The notes under the pieces: generated by a model
Told to the model about the DNA's origin: nothing
Databases searched by the model: none
What the model saw: only the letters and a program-made list of their open reading frames with translations
Source of the DNA: UBA9676 sp036522155
GTDB lineage: Bacteria > Actinomycetota > Actinomycetes > Streptosporangiales > Streptosporangiaceae
NCBI GenBank assembly: GCA_036522155.1
Contig: DATDGI010000008.1
Location: forward strand, 1-49,883
DNA: 49,883 bases
Direction: 5' to 3'
Made by a program: the position numbers and the translations under genes
Part shown: one piece after another, positions 33,272 through 44,656 of the stretch
How the letters are laid out: the number at the start of each line of letters is the position of its first letter
Numbering within the stretch: the stretch's first letter is position 1

Positions 33272-33766
33272 TCAGAAGGTCTCGACCGCGCCGCGGGCCT
33301 CGGCGTCGAGCACGCCCCAGCCGATCAGTTCCTCGGTCAGGTCGCCCGGCGACTTGTCGTAGATGACCGCCAGGGACCGCAGGTCCTCCTGCCGGATGGA
33401 CAGCACCCGGCCGTTGTAGTCGCCGCGCTGGCTCTGGATCGTCGCCACGTACCGGGCCAGCGGCGCCGACTTGTCCTTCGGCAGCGCCGACATCCGCTCG
33501 AGGTCGATCACCAGCTTGGGCGACGGCGCCAGTGCCGTCGGCGCGGCGTCCCCGGGCAGGAGTTCCGATACCGGAACGCCATAGAACTCTGCCAGTTCGG
33601 CAAGCTTCTGCACGGTGACGGAGCGGTCGCCGCGCTCATAGGAGCCGACGACGACCGCCTTCCACCGCCCCCGGGACTTCTCCTCGACTCCGTGCAGCGA
33701 GAGTCCTTGCTGGGTGCGGATGGCGCGCAGGCGGGCGCCCAGGGTCTTGGCGTACTCAGATGGCAT
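33272..33766 (-). CDS. bldD: BldD developmental master regulator
   Basis: 164 aa. The N-terminal Xre-type DNA-binding domain (LGARLRAIRTQQGLSLHGVEEKS then VVVGSYERGDRSVTVQKLAELAEFYGVPVSELLP) is nearly the same as Streptomyces BldD. The C-terminal domain carries the c-di-GMP motif: Arg114-Gly-Asp116 and Arg125-Gln-Glu-Asp128, in the same numbering as S. coelicolor, with Glu at 127 where Streptomyces has Asp. Tetrameric c-di-GMP dimerises BldD, which then represses sporulation genes. A BldD-box-like site covers its own predicted transcription start. Its position beside pyrR matches Streptomyces. Confidence 0.95.
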   Translation of the reverse strand: MPSEYAKTLGARLRAIRTQQGLSLHGVEEKSRGRWKAVVVGSYERGDRSVTVQKLAELAEFYGVPVSELLPGDAAPTALAPSPKLVIDLERMSALPKDKSAPLARYVATIQSQRGDYNGRVLSIRQEDLRSLAVIYDKSPGDLTEELIGWGVLDAEARGAVETF

Positions 33767-33802
33767 GGTCGGCCCCCCGGCCAGTCGTCGCTATGAGTGA
33801 TG

Positions 33803-33817
33803 GTTACGCACAGTGAC
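33803..33817 (-). promoter_or_regulatory. BldD box over the bldD transcription start
   Basis: GTTACGCACAGTGAC fits the published BldD consensus NTNACNCWGNGTNAN with one mismatch, and its reverse complement also fits with one mismatch (pseudo-palindrome). It lies 37 bp before the bldD ATG and overlaps the -10 and predicted start, a good position for autorepression. Confidence 0.65.
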
Positions 33818-33844
33818 GGTAAGCCGCAAGCGCTACCAGGTCAA
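33816..33844 (-). promoter_or_regulatory. promoter of bldD
   Basis: On the minus strand TTGACC (33844-33839) and TACCGT (33821-33816) are spaced exactly 17 bp. Transcription would begin near 33809, inside the BldD box. Confidence 0.6.
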
Positions 33845-34090
33845 GCCGAATGGCAAAAACTGGGTGAACTTACGCGCTGCACACTTACCCCCACGGACTG
33901 ATTCCGCGGGGGCACCCACTCGCCGGAACCGCCCGCCCGCAACCGATTGAGGGGCCCGGCGGGCCCTCGCCGGGCCGTCCGGCGGCCGCCCCCGCGACCG
34001 TTCTGGGCTGGTGTGATACGGGTCACGCAGGGTCACCGGGCCCGGCACGCCGGCCCGTTTTGCCTCCCCGATCCGAGCCTGCCCGGCTGG
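33845..34090. other. bldD-pyrR divergent spacer
   Basis: No plausible gene. The bldD promoter lies at its left edge and a TGGTACGGT extended -10-like element (34088-34096) at its right edge for the pyr operon. Between them I see only GC-rich non-coding sequence without clear repeats. Confidence 0.5.
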
Positions 34091-34110
34091 TACGGTGTTA
34101 CGGACAGACA

Positions 34111-34144
34111 TCCTTTAAGGCCCGTCCTGCGAGGCGGGAAAGGA
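34111..34144 (+). promoter_or_regulatory. PyrR-binding hairpin sequestering the pyrR ribosome binding site
   Basis: The inner hairpin is CCCG (34121-34124) and CGGG (34134-34137) around TCCTGCGAGG, close to the PyrR RNA recognition sequence (GTCCAGAGAGGC in Bacillus; 10 of 12 shared in GTCCTGCGAGGC). The outer stem pairs TCCTTT (34111-34116) with AAAGGA (34139-34144), which is part of the AAAGGAGG ribosome binding site. PyrR-UMP binding would stabilise the structure and block translation, the mechanism known for mycobacterial pyr operons. Confidence 0.75.
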
Positions 34145-34151
34145 GGTCCTG

Positions 34152-34748
34152 ATGCCGCACGCGCCGTCAGCCGCGGGCGACCCCGGGTCCGGCGAGGGCG
34201 TGACCGCCCCCGGCCCCGGCAAAACGGTCCTGGAGCAGGCCGAGATCAGCCGTGTCCTGACCCGGATCGCACACGAGATCATCGAGCGGACCCGGGGCGC
34301 GGACCAGGTGGTCCTGCTCGGCATCCCGACCCGCGGAGTGCCGCTGGCCGCCCGCCTGGCCGCCGGGATCGAGCAGGTTGAAGGGCACGCCGTCCCCTAC
34401 GGCTCACTCGACATCACCATGTACCGGGACGACCTGCGGCTCCGGCCGGCCCGGGCGCTTGGCCCCACCCAGGTGCCGGCCGACGGCATCGACGGCATGA
34501 TCGTGGTCCTCGTCGACGACGTGCTCTACTCGGGCCGGACGGTCCGCGCCGCCCTCGACGCGCTGAACGACCTCGGCCGGCCGCGGGCCGTGCAGCTGGC
34601 GGTGCTGGTCGACCGGGGGCACCGGGAGCTGCCGATCCGGGCCGATTATGTCGGCAAGAACCTGCCCACCTCCCAGCAGGAGCAGGTCCGGGTCCTGCTC
34701 ACCGAGGTGGACGGCGAGGACGCGGTCCGGCTGCGGGTGGCCGGGTGA
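34152..34748 (+). CDS. pyrR: pyr operon RNA-binding regulator / uracil phosphoribosyltransferase
   Basis: 198 aa. Residues about 25-198 match PyrR: ISRVLTRIAHEIIERTRG, VLLGIPTRGVPLAARLA, GSLDITMYRDDL and the PRPP-binding signature VVLVDDVLYSGRTVRAALDAL, ending NLPTSQQEQVRVLL. PyrR binds UMP/UTP and PRPP and represses pyr mRNA expression; it may retain weak uracil phosphoribosyltransferase activity. ATG 34152 has AAAGGAGG at 34139-34146, inside the predicted PyrR hairpin, so the protein should control its own translation. It overlaps pyrB by 4 bp (GTGA), coupling the operon. Confidence 0.94.
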   Translation: MPHAPSAAGDPGSGEGVTAPGPGKTVLEQAEISRVLTRIAHEIIERTRGADQVVLLGIPTRGVPLAARLAAGIEQVEGHAVPYGSLDITMYRDDLRLRPARALGPTQVPADGIDGMIVVLVDDVLYSGRTVRAALDALNDLGRPRAVQLAVLVDRGHRELPIRADYVGKNLPTSQQEQVRVLLTEVDGEDAVRLRVAG

Positions 34749-35746
34749 ACCGGCACCTGATCTCGGCCGCCGACCTGAGCCGGGATGACGCGCTGCGGGT
34801 GCTCGACACCGCCGACGAGCTGGCCCGGATCTCCGACCGGCCGATCAAGAAGCTGCCGACCCTGCGCGGCCGGACCGTGGTCAACCTGTTCTTCGAGGAC
34901 TCGACCCGCACCAGGATCTCCTTCGAGGCGGCGGCCAAGCGGCTGTCCGCGGACGTGATCAACTTTTCCGCCAAGGGCTCCAGCGTGGGCAAGGGCGAGA
35001 GCCTGAAGGACACCGCCCTCACCCTGGAAGCGATGGGCGCCGACGCGGTTGTGATCAGGCACAACGCCTCCGGCGCCCCGCGCCGGCTGGCCGAGTGGGT
35101 GCGCGGCAGCGTGATCAACGCCGGCGACGGCGCGCACGAGCACCCGACCCAGGCGCTGCTGGACGCATTCACCATCCGCCGCCGGTTCGGCCGCAGCAGC
35201 GATGCCGGTCCCGGGCGGGGCAAGCCGGGCAAGGCCGGCCGCCAGGCCGCCGCCAGCGAGCCGGGCGGCGGGCTGGACGGGCTGCGGGTCACCATCGTCG
35301 GCGACATCCTGCACAGCCGGGTGGCCCGGTCCAACGTGCTGCTGCTGCACACCCTCGGCGCGGAGGTGCTGCTGGTGGCGCCGCCGACGCTGCTCCCGGT
35401 CGCGGTGGACACCTGGCCCTGCTCGTTCGGCTACGACCTGGACGCGGTGCTGCCCAAGAGCGACGTGGTGATGATGCTGCGGATCCAGCAGGAGCGGATG
35501 AACGCGGCCTACTTCCCCAGCGTGCGGGAGTACAGCCGCCGCTACGGGCTGGACGCGGCCCGGATGGCCCAGCTGCCGGAGCGGGCGATCGTCATGCACC
35601 CGGGGCCGATGAACCGCGGCATCGAGATCGCCGCCGGGGTCGCCGACTCGCCCCGGTCCACGGTGGTGGAGCAGGTGGCCAACGGCGTGAGCGTCCGGAT
35701 GGCCGTGCTGTACCTGCTGCTGGGCGGGGCGGAGGCCGGGCAGTGA
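34745..35746 (+). CDS. pyrB: aspartate carbamoyltransferase catalytic subunit
   Basis: 333 aa. It makes N-carbamoyl-aspartate, the committed pyrimidine step. Carbamoyl-phosphate binding motif FFEDSTRTRISFE near residue 50, AGDGAHEHPTQALLDAF near 125, GDILHSRVARSN near 190 and MHPGPMNRG near 280. Between RRRFGR and GLDGLRVTIVGD there is a basic/Gly-rich insertion of about 28 residues (DAGPGRGKPGKAGRQAAASE) at the surface loop after the first domain, not seen in most homologues. No regulatory subunit PyrI is encoded, as usual in Gram-positive organisms. GTG 34745 overlaps the pyrR stop. Confidence 0.95.
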   Translation: MNRHLISAADLSRDDALRVLDTADELARISDRPIKKLPTLRGRTVVNLFFEDSTRTRISFEAAAKRLSADVINFSAKGSSVGKGESLKDTALTLEAMGADAVVIRHNASGAPRRLAEWVRGSVINAGDGAHEHPTQALLDAFTIRRRFGRSSDAGPGRGKPGKAGRQAAASEPGGGLDGLRVTIVGDILHSRVARSNVLLLHTLGAEVLLVAPPTLLPVAVDTWPCSFGYDLDAVLPKSDVVMMLRIQQERMNAAYFPSVREYSRRYGLDAARMAQLPERAIVMHPGPMNRGIEIAAGVADSPRSTVVEQVANGVSVRMAVLYLLLGGAEAGQ

Positions 35747-35777
35747 GCCCGGCCGGCGGCGGGGCGGAGGTGGCCCG

Positions 35778-37082
35778 GTGAGCGGGGCAGGCAGCTGGCT
35801 GATCCAGGGCGCGCGGCCGCTGGGGGCGGGCCCGGCCGACATCCTGATCTCCGACGGGCTGGTGGCCGGCCTCGGCCCCGGGCTGGCCGCCGGGGCGGGC
35901 CCCGGCGCGCAGGTCATCGACGCGACCGGCCTGATCGCCCTGCCTGGCCTGGTGGACCTGCACACCCACCTACGCGAGCCCGGCCGGGAAGATGCCGAAA
36001 CCGTCGAGACCGGCACCATGGCCGCGGCGCTCGGCGGGTTCACGGCGGTGCACGCGATGGCCAACACCGACCCGGTGGCCGACACCGCGGGCGTGGTGGA
36101 GCAGATCTGGCGGCTCGGCCGCCAGGCCGGCCACTGCGACGTGCTGCCGATCGGCGCGGTGACCACCGGGCTGGGCGGCAAGCAGCTGGCCGAACTGGGG
36201 GCGATGGCCGATTCGGCGGCCCGGGTCCGGGTCTTCTCCGACGACGGCCGCTGCGTGTCCGACGCCGTGCTCATGCGCCGGGCGCTGGAGTACGTGAAGG
36301 CGTTCGACGGGGTGATCGCGCAGCACGCGCAGGAGCCGCGGCTCACCGACGGCGCGCAGATGAACGAGGGCGAGGTGTCGGGGCGGCTGGGGCTGGCCGG
36401 CTGGCCGGCCGTGGCCGAGGAGGCGGTCATTGCCCGCGACTGCCTGCTGGCCGCCCACGTCGGCTCGGTGCTGCACATCTGCCACGTGTCCACGGCCGGC
36501 TCGGTGGAGATCATCCGCTGGGCCAAGTCCAAGGGCTGGCAGGTGACCGCCGAGGTCACCCCGCATCATCTGCTGCTCACCGACGAACTGGTGGCCGGCT
36601 ACGACCCGGTCTACAAGGTCAACCCGCCGCTGCGCACGGCCGCCGACATCGCCGCGCTGCGGCAGGCCCTGGCCGACGGCACCATCGACTGCGTGGCCAC
36701 CGACCACGCGCCGCACCCGCTGGAGGACAAGGAGACCGAGTGGGCGGCGGCCGCGTTCGGCATGACCGGGCTGGAGACCGCGCTGCGGGTGGTCCAGGAA
36801 GCCATGGTCGAGACCGGCCTGCTCGACTGGGCCGGAGTCGCCGACCGGATGTCGGCCCGCCCGGCCGCGATCGGGCGGCTGGCCGGGCACGGCCAGCCGC
36901 TGGCCACCGGCTCGCCCGCCAGCCTGGTGCTCTACGACCCGGCCCCGCGGGAGGTGGTGGACCCGGCCGCGCACGCGTCCCGCAGCCGCAACACCCCGTT
37001 CGCGGGCATGACGCTGCCCGGCCGGGTCGTGGCCACGTTCCTGCGCGGCCGCCCCACCGTGCTGGAAGGGAAACTGGCCTGA
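35778..37082 (+). CDS. pyrC: dihydroorotase
   Basis: 434 aa, class I dihydroorotase (about 45 kDa type). Metal-binding DLHTHLREPGREDAETVETGT near residue 60, HAMANTDPVADT, VFSDDGRCV, IAQHAQEP, VLHICHVSTAGSVE, VTPHHLLLTDE, NPPLRTAAD and the catalytic DCVATDHAPHPLEDKE are all present, so it should be active without needing ATCase. It cyclises carbamoyl-aspartate to dihydroorotate. GTG 35778 has GGAGGTGG about 8 nt upstream. Its stop shares one base with the carA ATG, so the small membrane-protein gene that separates pyrC and carA in Streptomyces (from memory) is absent. Confidence 0.95.
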   Translation: MSGAGSWLIQGARPLGAGPADILISDGLVAGLGPGLAAGAGPGAQVIDATGLIALPGLVDLHTHLREPGREDAETVETGTMAAALGGFTAVHAMANTDPVADTAGVVEQIWRLGRQAGHCDVLPIGAVTTGLGGKQLAELGAMADSAARVRVFSDDGRCVSDAVLMRRALEYVKAFDGVIAQHAQEPRLTDGAQMNEGEVSGRLGLAGWPAVAEEAVIARDCLLAAHVGSVLHICHVSTAGSVEIIRWAKSKGWQVTAEVTPHHLLLTDELVAGYDPVYKVNPPLRTAADIAALRQALADGTIDCVATDHAPHPLEDKETEWAAAAFGMTGLETALRVVQEAMVETGLLDWAGVADRMSARPAAIGRLAGHGQPLATGSPASLVLYDPAPREVVDPAAHASRSRNTPFAGMTLPGRVVATFLRGRPTVLEGKLA

Positions 37083-38335
37083 TGGCGGCCGGCCCGCAGG
37101 TCAGCCCGGCGGCACGGGGGGACGGCCCGCCGGCCCTGCTGGTACTCGAGGACGGCACGACGTACCACGGGACCGGCTTTGGTGCGTGGGCAGAATCGTT
37201 TGGCGAAATGGTCTTCAACACGGGCATGACCGGATACCAGGAGACGCTGACCGATCCGTCCTACGCGCGGCAGATCGTGGCCATGACCGCCCCGCACATC
37301 GGCAACACCGGTATCAACGACGAGGACGCGGAATCGCGCCGGATCTGGGTGAGCGGCTACGTGGTCCGCGAGCCGGCCCGGATGGCGTCCAGCTGGCGGT
37401 CCCGCCGGAGCCTGGCCGACGAGCTGGCCGCCCAGGGCGTGCCCGGCATCGCGATCACCGGCACCCGCGCGCTCACCCGTCACCTGCGCGAGCGGGGGGC
37501 CATGCGGGCGGCGGTGAGCTCCACCGAATCCGACCCGCAGGCCCTGCTGGCCCGGGTGCTGGCCAGCCCCCCGATGACCGGGGCCGACCTGGCCCGGGAG
37601 GTCACCACGGCCGGGCCGTACCAGGTGGACCCGCCGCCGGGCGTGCCGGCCAGGTTCGCCGTGGCGGCCGTGGATCTGGGCATCAAGACCGCCACCCCGC
37701 TGGCCATGGCCCGGCGCGGCTGCCAGGTGCGGGTACTGCCGGCCACCAGCACGGCCACGGAGATCCTGGCCACCAGCCCGGACGGGGTCTTCTTCTCCAA
37801 CGGCCCCGGCGACCCGGCGGCGGCCGGGTACGCGGTGGACGCCATGCGGGGGGTGCTCGCGGCCCGCGTGCCGGTGTTCGGCATCTGCCTGGGCAGCCAG
37901 ATCCTGGGCCGGGCGCTCGGGCTGGGCACCTACAAGCTGCGGTTTGGCCACCGCGGCGTGAACCAGCCGGTCAAGGACCTCGCCACCGGCCGGGTCCAGA
38001 TCACCAGCCACAACCACGGTTTCGCGGTCGCCCTGCCGGACGCCGGGGCCACGGCCGGGCCGGCCGCGGGGGCAGCGCCAGGTCCGGAGCCAGCGGACCG
38101 GCCGCTCTGGCTCGCGGGGGCGCAGGTCAGTGCGGCGGCACTGGCGCCGTTCGAGACTGAGTTCGGGCGTGCCCAGGTCAGCCACATCAACCTGAACGAC
38201 GGCGTGGTGGAGGGGCTGCGGCTGCTGGACAGGCCGGCCTTCAGCGTGCAGTACCACCCGGAGGCCGCGCCCGGCCCGCACGACGCCGCGGGCGAGTTCG
38301 ACGCCTTCTGCGCCCTGATGGACGGTGCCCGGTGA
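37082..38335 (+). CDS. carA: carbamoyl-phosphate synthase small (glutaminase) subunit
   Basis: 417 aa. N-terminal domain with LVLEDGTTYHGTGFGA, GEMVFNTGMTGYQETLTDPSY and APHIGNTGIN. The class I glutaminase domain has the nucleophile Cys in FGICLGSQILGRAL (Ser where most enzymes have His, next to Gln), then HNHGF and the catalytic dyad in QYHPEAAPGPHD. About 35 extra Ala/Gly/Pro-rich residues lie between SHNHGFAVALPDAG and FGRAQVSHINLND, where other CarA proteins have a short loop. It releases ammonia from glutamine for CarB. Translation is coupled to pyrC by a one-base stop/start overlap. A long hairpin follows before carB. Confidence 0.94.
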   Translation: MAAGPQVSPAARGDGPPALLVLEDGTTYHGTGFGAWAESFGEMVFNTGMTGYQETLTDPSYARQIVAMTAPHIGNTGINDEDAESRRIWVSGYVVREPARMASSWRSRRSLADELAAQGVPGIAITGTRALTRHLRERGAMRAAVSSTESDPQALLARVLASPPMTGADLAREVTTAGPYQVDPPPGVPARFAVAAVDLGIKTATPLAMARRGCQVRVLPATSTATEILATSPDGVFFSNGPGDPAAAGYAVDAMRGVLAARVPVFGICLGSQILGRALGLGTYKLRFGHRGVNQPVKDLATGRVQITSHNHGFAVALPDAGATAGPAAGAAPGPEPADRPLWLAGAQVSAAALAPFETEFGRAQVSHINLNDGVVEGLRLLDRPAFSVQYHPEAAPGPHDAAGEFDAFCALMDGAR

Positions 38336-38346
38336 GCCGCCCGTCG

Positions 38347-38395
38347 ATGATCGTGAAGGATTTTCAGGGATATTCACTGACAATCCTTCAGGATC

Positions 38396-38397
<2 letters not shown>
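38347..38397 (+). promoter_or_regulatory. long hairpin between carA and carB
   Basis: ATGATCGTGAAGGATT (38347-38362) and AATCCTTCAGGATCAT (38382-38397) pair over 16 positions with one mismatch. After a one-base mismatch, TCAG (38364-38367) and CTGA (38377-38380) extend the stem by 4 bp, leaving a 9-nt AT-rich loop. The right arm includes the AGGA and first two bases of the ATG at 38396. The element is AT-rich compared with its surroundings and has no U-tract. Confidence 0.7.
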
Positions 38398-41775
<3,378 letters not shown>

Positions 41776-41779
<4 letters not shown>

Positions 41780-42711
41780 CGGCAGGCCCGCCCGACCAGG
41801 GCGACGGGCGCAGCCAGGTCCAGGTCCGGGGAACGGTGCTGAACGTGCGCCAGGTGGACGCCTACCACGCGATGACGGTGGTGGCGCCGGGGATCGCGGC
41901 CAAGTTCCGCCCGGGCCAGTTCGTCGCGGTCGCGGTCGGCGGCCCGGAGACCTCGATGCTGCTGCGGCGCGCGTTCTCCATCCACGGCGTGCGGCCCGAG
42001 CACGGTGGCACGGTGGAATTCGTGTTCGCCATCGTCGGCCCGGGCACCCAGTGGCTGGCCGAGCGGCGGACCAGGGACGTGCTCGACATCGCCGGGCCGC
42101 TCGGGCGGCCGTTCCCGCTGCCCCGCGACGCGGTGAGCTGCCTGCTGGTCGGCGGCGGCTACGGCAGCGCCCCGCTGTTCCCGCTGGCCGACCGGTTGCG
42201 CGCGCGGGGCTGCACGGTGGACTTCCTGCTCGGCGCGGCCAGCGTGGACCGGGTGTTCGGCGCCCTCACCGCCCGCCGCGGCGGGCGGACCGCGACCATC
42301 ACCACCGAGGACGGCTCGATGGGGGTGCGCGGGCTGGTCACCGACGTGCTCAGCCAGGTCATCCACGAGGCCAGGACCGACGTGGTCTACGCCTGCGGCC
42401 CGATGCCGATGCTGCGCCAGGTGACCACCCTGGCCAGCCGCTACGACATCCCGGCGCAGGTGCTGGTGGAAGAGTCCATGGCCTGCGGGACCGGGGTGTG
42501 CATGACCTGTGTGCTGCCGGTGGTGGGCGAGGACGGGGTGACCCGGATGGTGCGGTCCTGCGTGGACGGCCCGGTGTTCCGCGGCGACCTGGTCCGCTGG
42601 GACGACATCGGCACCATCCCGTTCGACGCGCTCGGGGCGCCCGGCTGGCAGCCGCACCGCCGGCCCAAGCCCGGCGCGGCAGCCAGCGGGAGGCCGGCCC
42701 GTGGCGGTTGA
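41776..42711 (+). CDS. pyrK: dihydroorotate dehydrogenase electron transfer subunit
   Basis: 311 aa. FAD-binding barrel with LLRRAFSIHGV, NAD-binding fold with CLLVGGGYGSAPLFPLADRL and YACGPMPMLR, and a C-terminal 2Fe-2S cluster: CGTGVCMTC in ESMACGTGVCMTCVLP (three Cys) plus the fourth Cys in VRSCVDGPVF. This passes electrons from the class 1B PyrD to NAD. The terminal about 25 residues are Arg/Pro/Ala-rich. It overlaps carB by 4 bp and pyrD by 11 bp, so the two dehydrogenase subunits are tightly coupled. Confidence 0.92.
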
Positions 42712-43666
42712 CCTGCGGACCCGGCTCGGCCACGTCGAGCTGCCCAACCCGATCCTGACCGCCTCCGGCTGCGCGGGCGCGGGCCGGGAACTGGCGCACT
42801 ACATCGACGTCGCCAAGATCGGCGCGATCGTCACCAAGTCGGTCATGCTGGCGCCGCGGGCGGGCCGGCCGACCCCGCGGATGGCCGAGACGCCGAGCGG
42901 GATGCTCAACTCGATCGGCCTGCAGGGGCCCGGCATCGACGCGTTCCTGAAGCGGGATCTGCCCTGGCTGCTGTCGCGCGGGGCACGGGCGGTGGTGTCC
43001 ATCGCGGGCGGCACCGTGGACGAGTACGCCGACCTGGCGGGCCGGCTGACCGACGCCTCCGGGGTGACCGCGGTGGAGGTCAACATCTCCTGCCCGAACG
43101 TGGAGGACCGGGGCCAGGTATTCGCCTGTGACCCGGCGGCCTCGGCCGCGGTGATCGCGGCCGTGCGCGGCAGGCTGCGGTATGACGTGCCGGTGTTCGC
43201 GAAGCTGTCGCCGGATGTCACCGACATCGTCGAGATCGCCCGCGCGTGCGTGGAGGCCGGCGCCGACGGGCTGTCGATGATCAACACCCTGCTGGGCCTG
43301 GTCATCGACACCGACACGATGCGGCCGGTGCTGGCCGGGACCACCGGCGGGCTCTCCGGCTCTGCCATCCGGCCGATCGCTGTGCGCTGCGTCTGGCAGG
43401 TCCGGGCGGCGCTGCCCGACGTGCCGATCATCGGCATGGGCGGGGTGCGCACCGGCCGGGACGCGCTGGAGCTGATCCTGGCCGGTGCGGCGATGGTCAG
43501 CGTCGGGACGGCCATCTTCCACGACCCGTCCGCCTGCGCCCGTATCCTCCGCGAGCTGGAGGAGGAACTGGCCAGCCGGGGCATCGAGCGGCTGGCCGAC
43601 GTCGTCGGGCTGGCGCACGAGCCGCGGCCCGCGCCGGGACGGAAGCTATCAGGGAGCACCCTGTAA
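42701..43666 (+). CDS. pyrD: dihydroorotate dehydrogenase, class 1B catalytic subunit
   Basis: 321 aa FMN barrel oxidising dihydroorotate to orotate. LPNPILTASGCAG at the start, TKSVMLAPRAGRPTPRMAETPSGMLNSIGLQ, and the catalytic segment VEVNISCPNVEDRGQVFA with Cys as active base, which marks class 1B (NAD-linked, cytoplasmic) rather than the Ser of membrane-bound class 2. NTLLGLVIDTDTMRP and IIGMGGVRTGRDALELILAGA bind FMN phosphate. GTG 42701 overlaps pyrK. The presence of PyrK upstream confirms the class. Mycobacteria, by contrast, use class 2. Confidence 0.94.
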   Translation: MAVDLRTRLGHVELPNPILTASGCAGAGRELAHYIDVAKIGAIVTKSVMLAPRAGRPTPRMAETPSGMLNSIGLQGPGIDAFLKRDLPWLLSRGARAVVSIAGGTVDEYADLAGRLTDASGVTAVEVNISCPNVEDRGQVFACDPAASAAVIAAVRGRLRYDVPVFAKLSPDVTDIVEIARACVEAGADGLSMINTLLGLVIDTDTMRPVLAGTTGGLSGSAIRPIAVRCVWQVRAALPDVPIIGMGGVRTGRDALELILAGAAMVSVGTAIFHDPSACARILRELEEELASRGIERLADVVGLAHEPRPAPGRKLSGSTL

Positions 43667-43694
43667 CGTGAAGTGACCGGCTTTGAGGAGAAGC

Positions 43695-44408
43695 ATGACC
43701 AACCCGGCGCCGATCGCCGTCGCCCTTGACGCACCGGACCTGGAGACCGCCGCCCGGTGGGCCGGGCTGGTCACGCCCCACGTGAGCACGGTGAAGGTCG
43801 GGCTCGAGCTGTACCTGCGGTACGGGCCGGAGGTGGTGGCCTCCATCCGCGGTGCCAGTGGCGTCCGGATCTTCCTGGACCTGAAGCTGCACGACATCCC
43901 GGCCACGGTGACCGGTGCGGCCAGGGCGGTATCCCGGCTGCGCCCGGACCTGCTCACCGTGCACGCGGCCGGTGGCCCGGAGGTGGTCCGCGCCGCCGTG
44001 GAAGGTGCCCCCTATACGGTCGTGGCCGCCGTCACCGTGCTGACCTCGCTCTGCCTGGCCGACCTGGACCGGATCGGCATGGCGGGCCCGATGTCCGACG
44101 CGGTACGCCGGCTGTCCGTCCTCGCGGTCGAGGCCGGCGCGCGCGGGCTGGTGTGCTCCCCGCAGGAGGTCGCCGCCGTCCGGGCGGAGGTCGGCCCGGA
44201 CATCATGCTCATCACGCCCGGCATCCGCCCGGCCGGATCGTCGGCCCACGACCAGGCCAGGACGGCCACCCCGGAGGCGGCGCTGCAGGCCGGCGCCGAC
44301 CTGCTGGTGATCGGCCGCCCGATCACCGCCGCGCCCGACCCGGGGGCGGCCGCGGCCGCCATCGCCGCGCCGCTCCGCCGGCTGGTCTCCGCGCCCCCGG
44401 GCGCCTGA
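43695..44408 (+). CDS. pyrF: orotidine-5'-phosphate decarboxylase
   Basis: 237 aa. The catalytic Asp-Lys-Asp network is in IFLDLKLHDIPATV near residue 60, preceded by VKVGLELYLRYG; TPGIRPAG near 180 and GADLLVIGRPITAAPDP close the phosphate-binding side. It forms UMP, the end of the pathway encoded by this operon. ATG 43695 has GAGGAG 5 nt upstream. It is the last pyr gene; 248 bp of partly AT-rich sequence separate it from mihF, so a new transcription unit probably begins there. Confidence 0.94.
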   Translation: MTNPAPIAVALDAPDLETAARWAGLVTPHVSTVKVGLELYLRYGPEVVASIRGASGVRIFLDLKLHDIPATVTGAARAVSRLRPDLLTVHAAGGPEVVRAAVEGAPYTVVAAVTVLTSLCLADLDRIGMAGPMSDAVRRLSVLAVEAGARGLVCSPQEVAAVRAEVGPDIMLITPGIRPAGSSAHDQARTATPEAALQAGADLLVIGRPITAAPDPGAAAAAIAAPLRRLVSAPPGA

Positions 44409-44656
44409 AAACTGGCCCCGATGGCACCGCTGGCGGCATACTCGGCGCGCGGCCCCGTTGCCAGCGAAGTTGGCTGCCCAGGGGCGCTGGGGACGCTCGT
44501 TTGACTACTATGAGTATTCGGTCAGTTCCGCAAAGTAGTATCAGCCAATTTATGACGCAATAAACGGGGGTTCGCGTTGCCTCGGGGAGCCGGACTCGCT
44601 ACTTTCCCTTGCCGACCGATCTTTTTTTTCTATTCGGAAACCCGAGGTGAACTGGA
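44409..44656 (+). promoter_or_regulatory. pyrF-mihF intergenic region with AT-rich promoter area
   Basis: The stretch 44501-44640 is unusually AT-rich. It holds TTGACT (44501-44506), an inverted repeat ACTACT/AGTAGT flanking 44504-44540, and a second candidate promoter TTGCCG (44609-44614) with TATTCG (44631-44636) spaced 16 bp around an 8-T run (44622-44629). GAGGTGA at 44644 is the mihF ribosome binding site. Which element is used cannot be decided by eye. Confidence 0.5.

Noticed and set aside
44622..44629. 8-T run as an intrinsic terminator for the pyr operon
   Set aside because: No GC-rich stem immediately precedes it, so a Rho-independent terminator is not supported.
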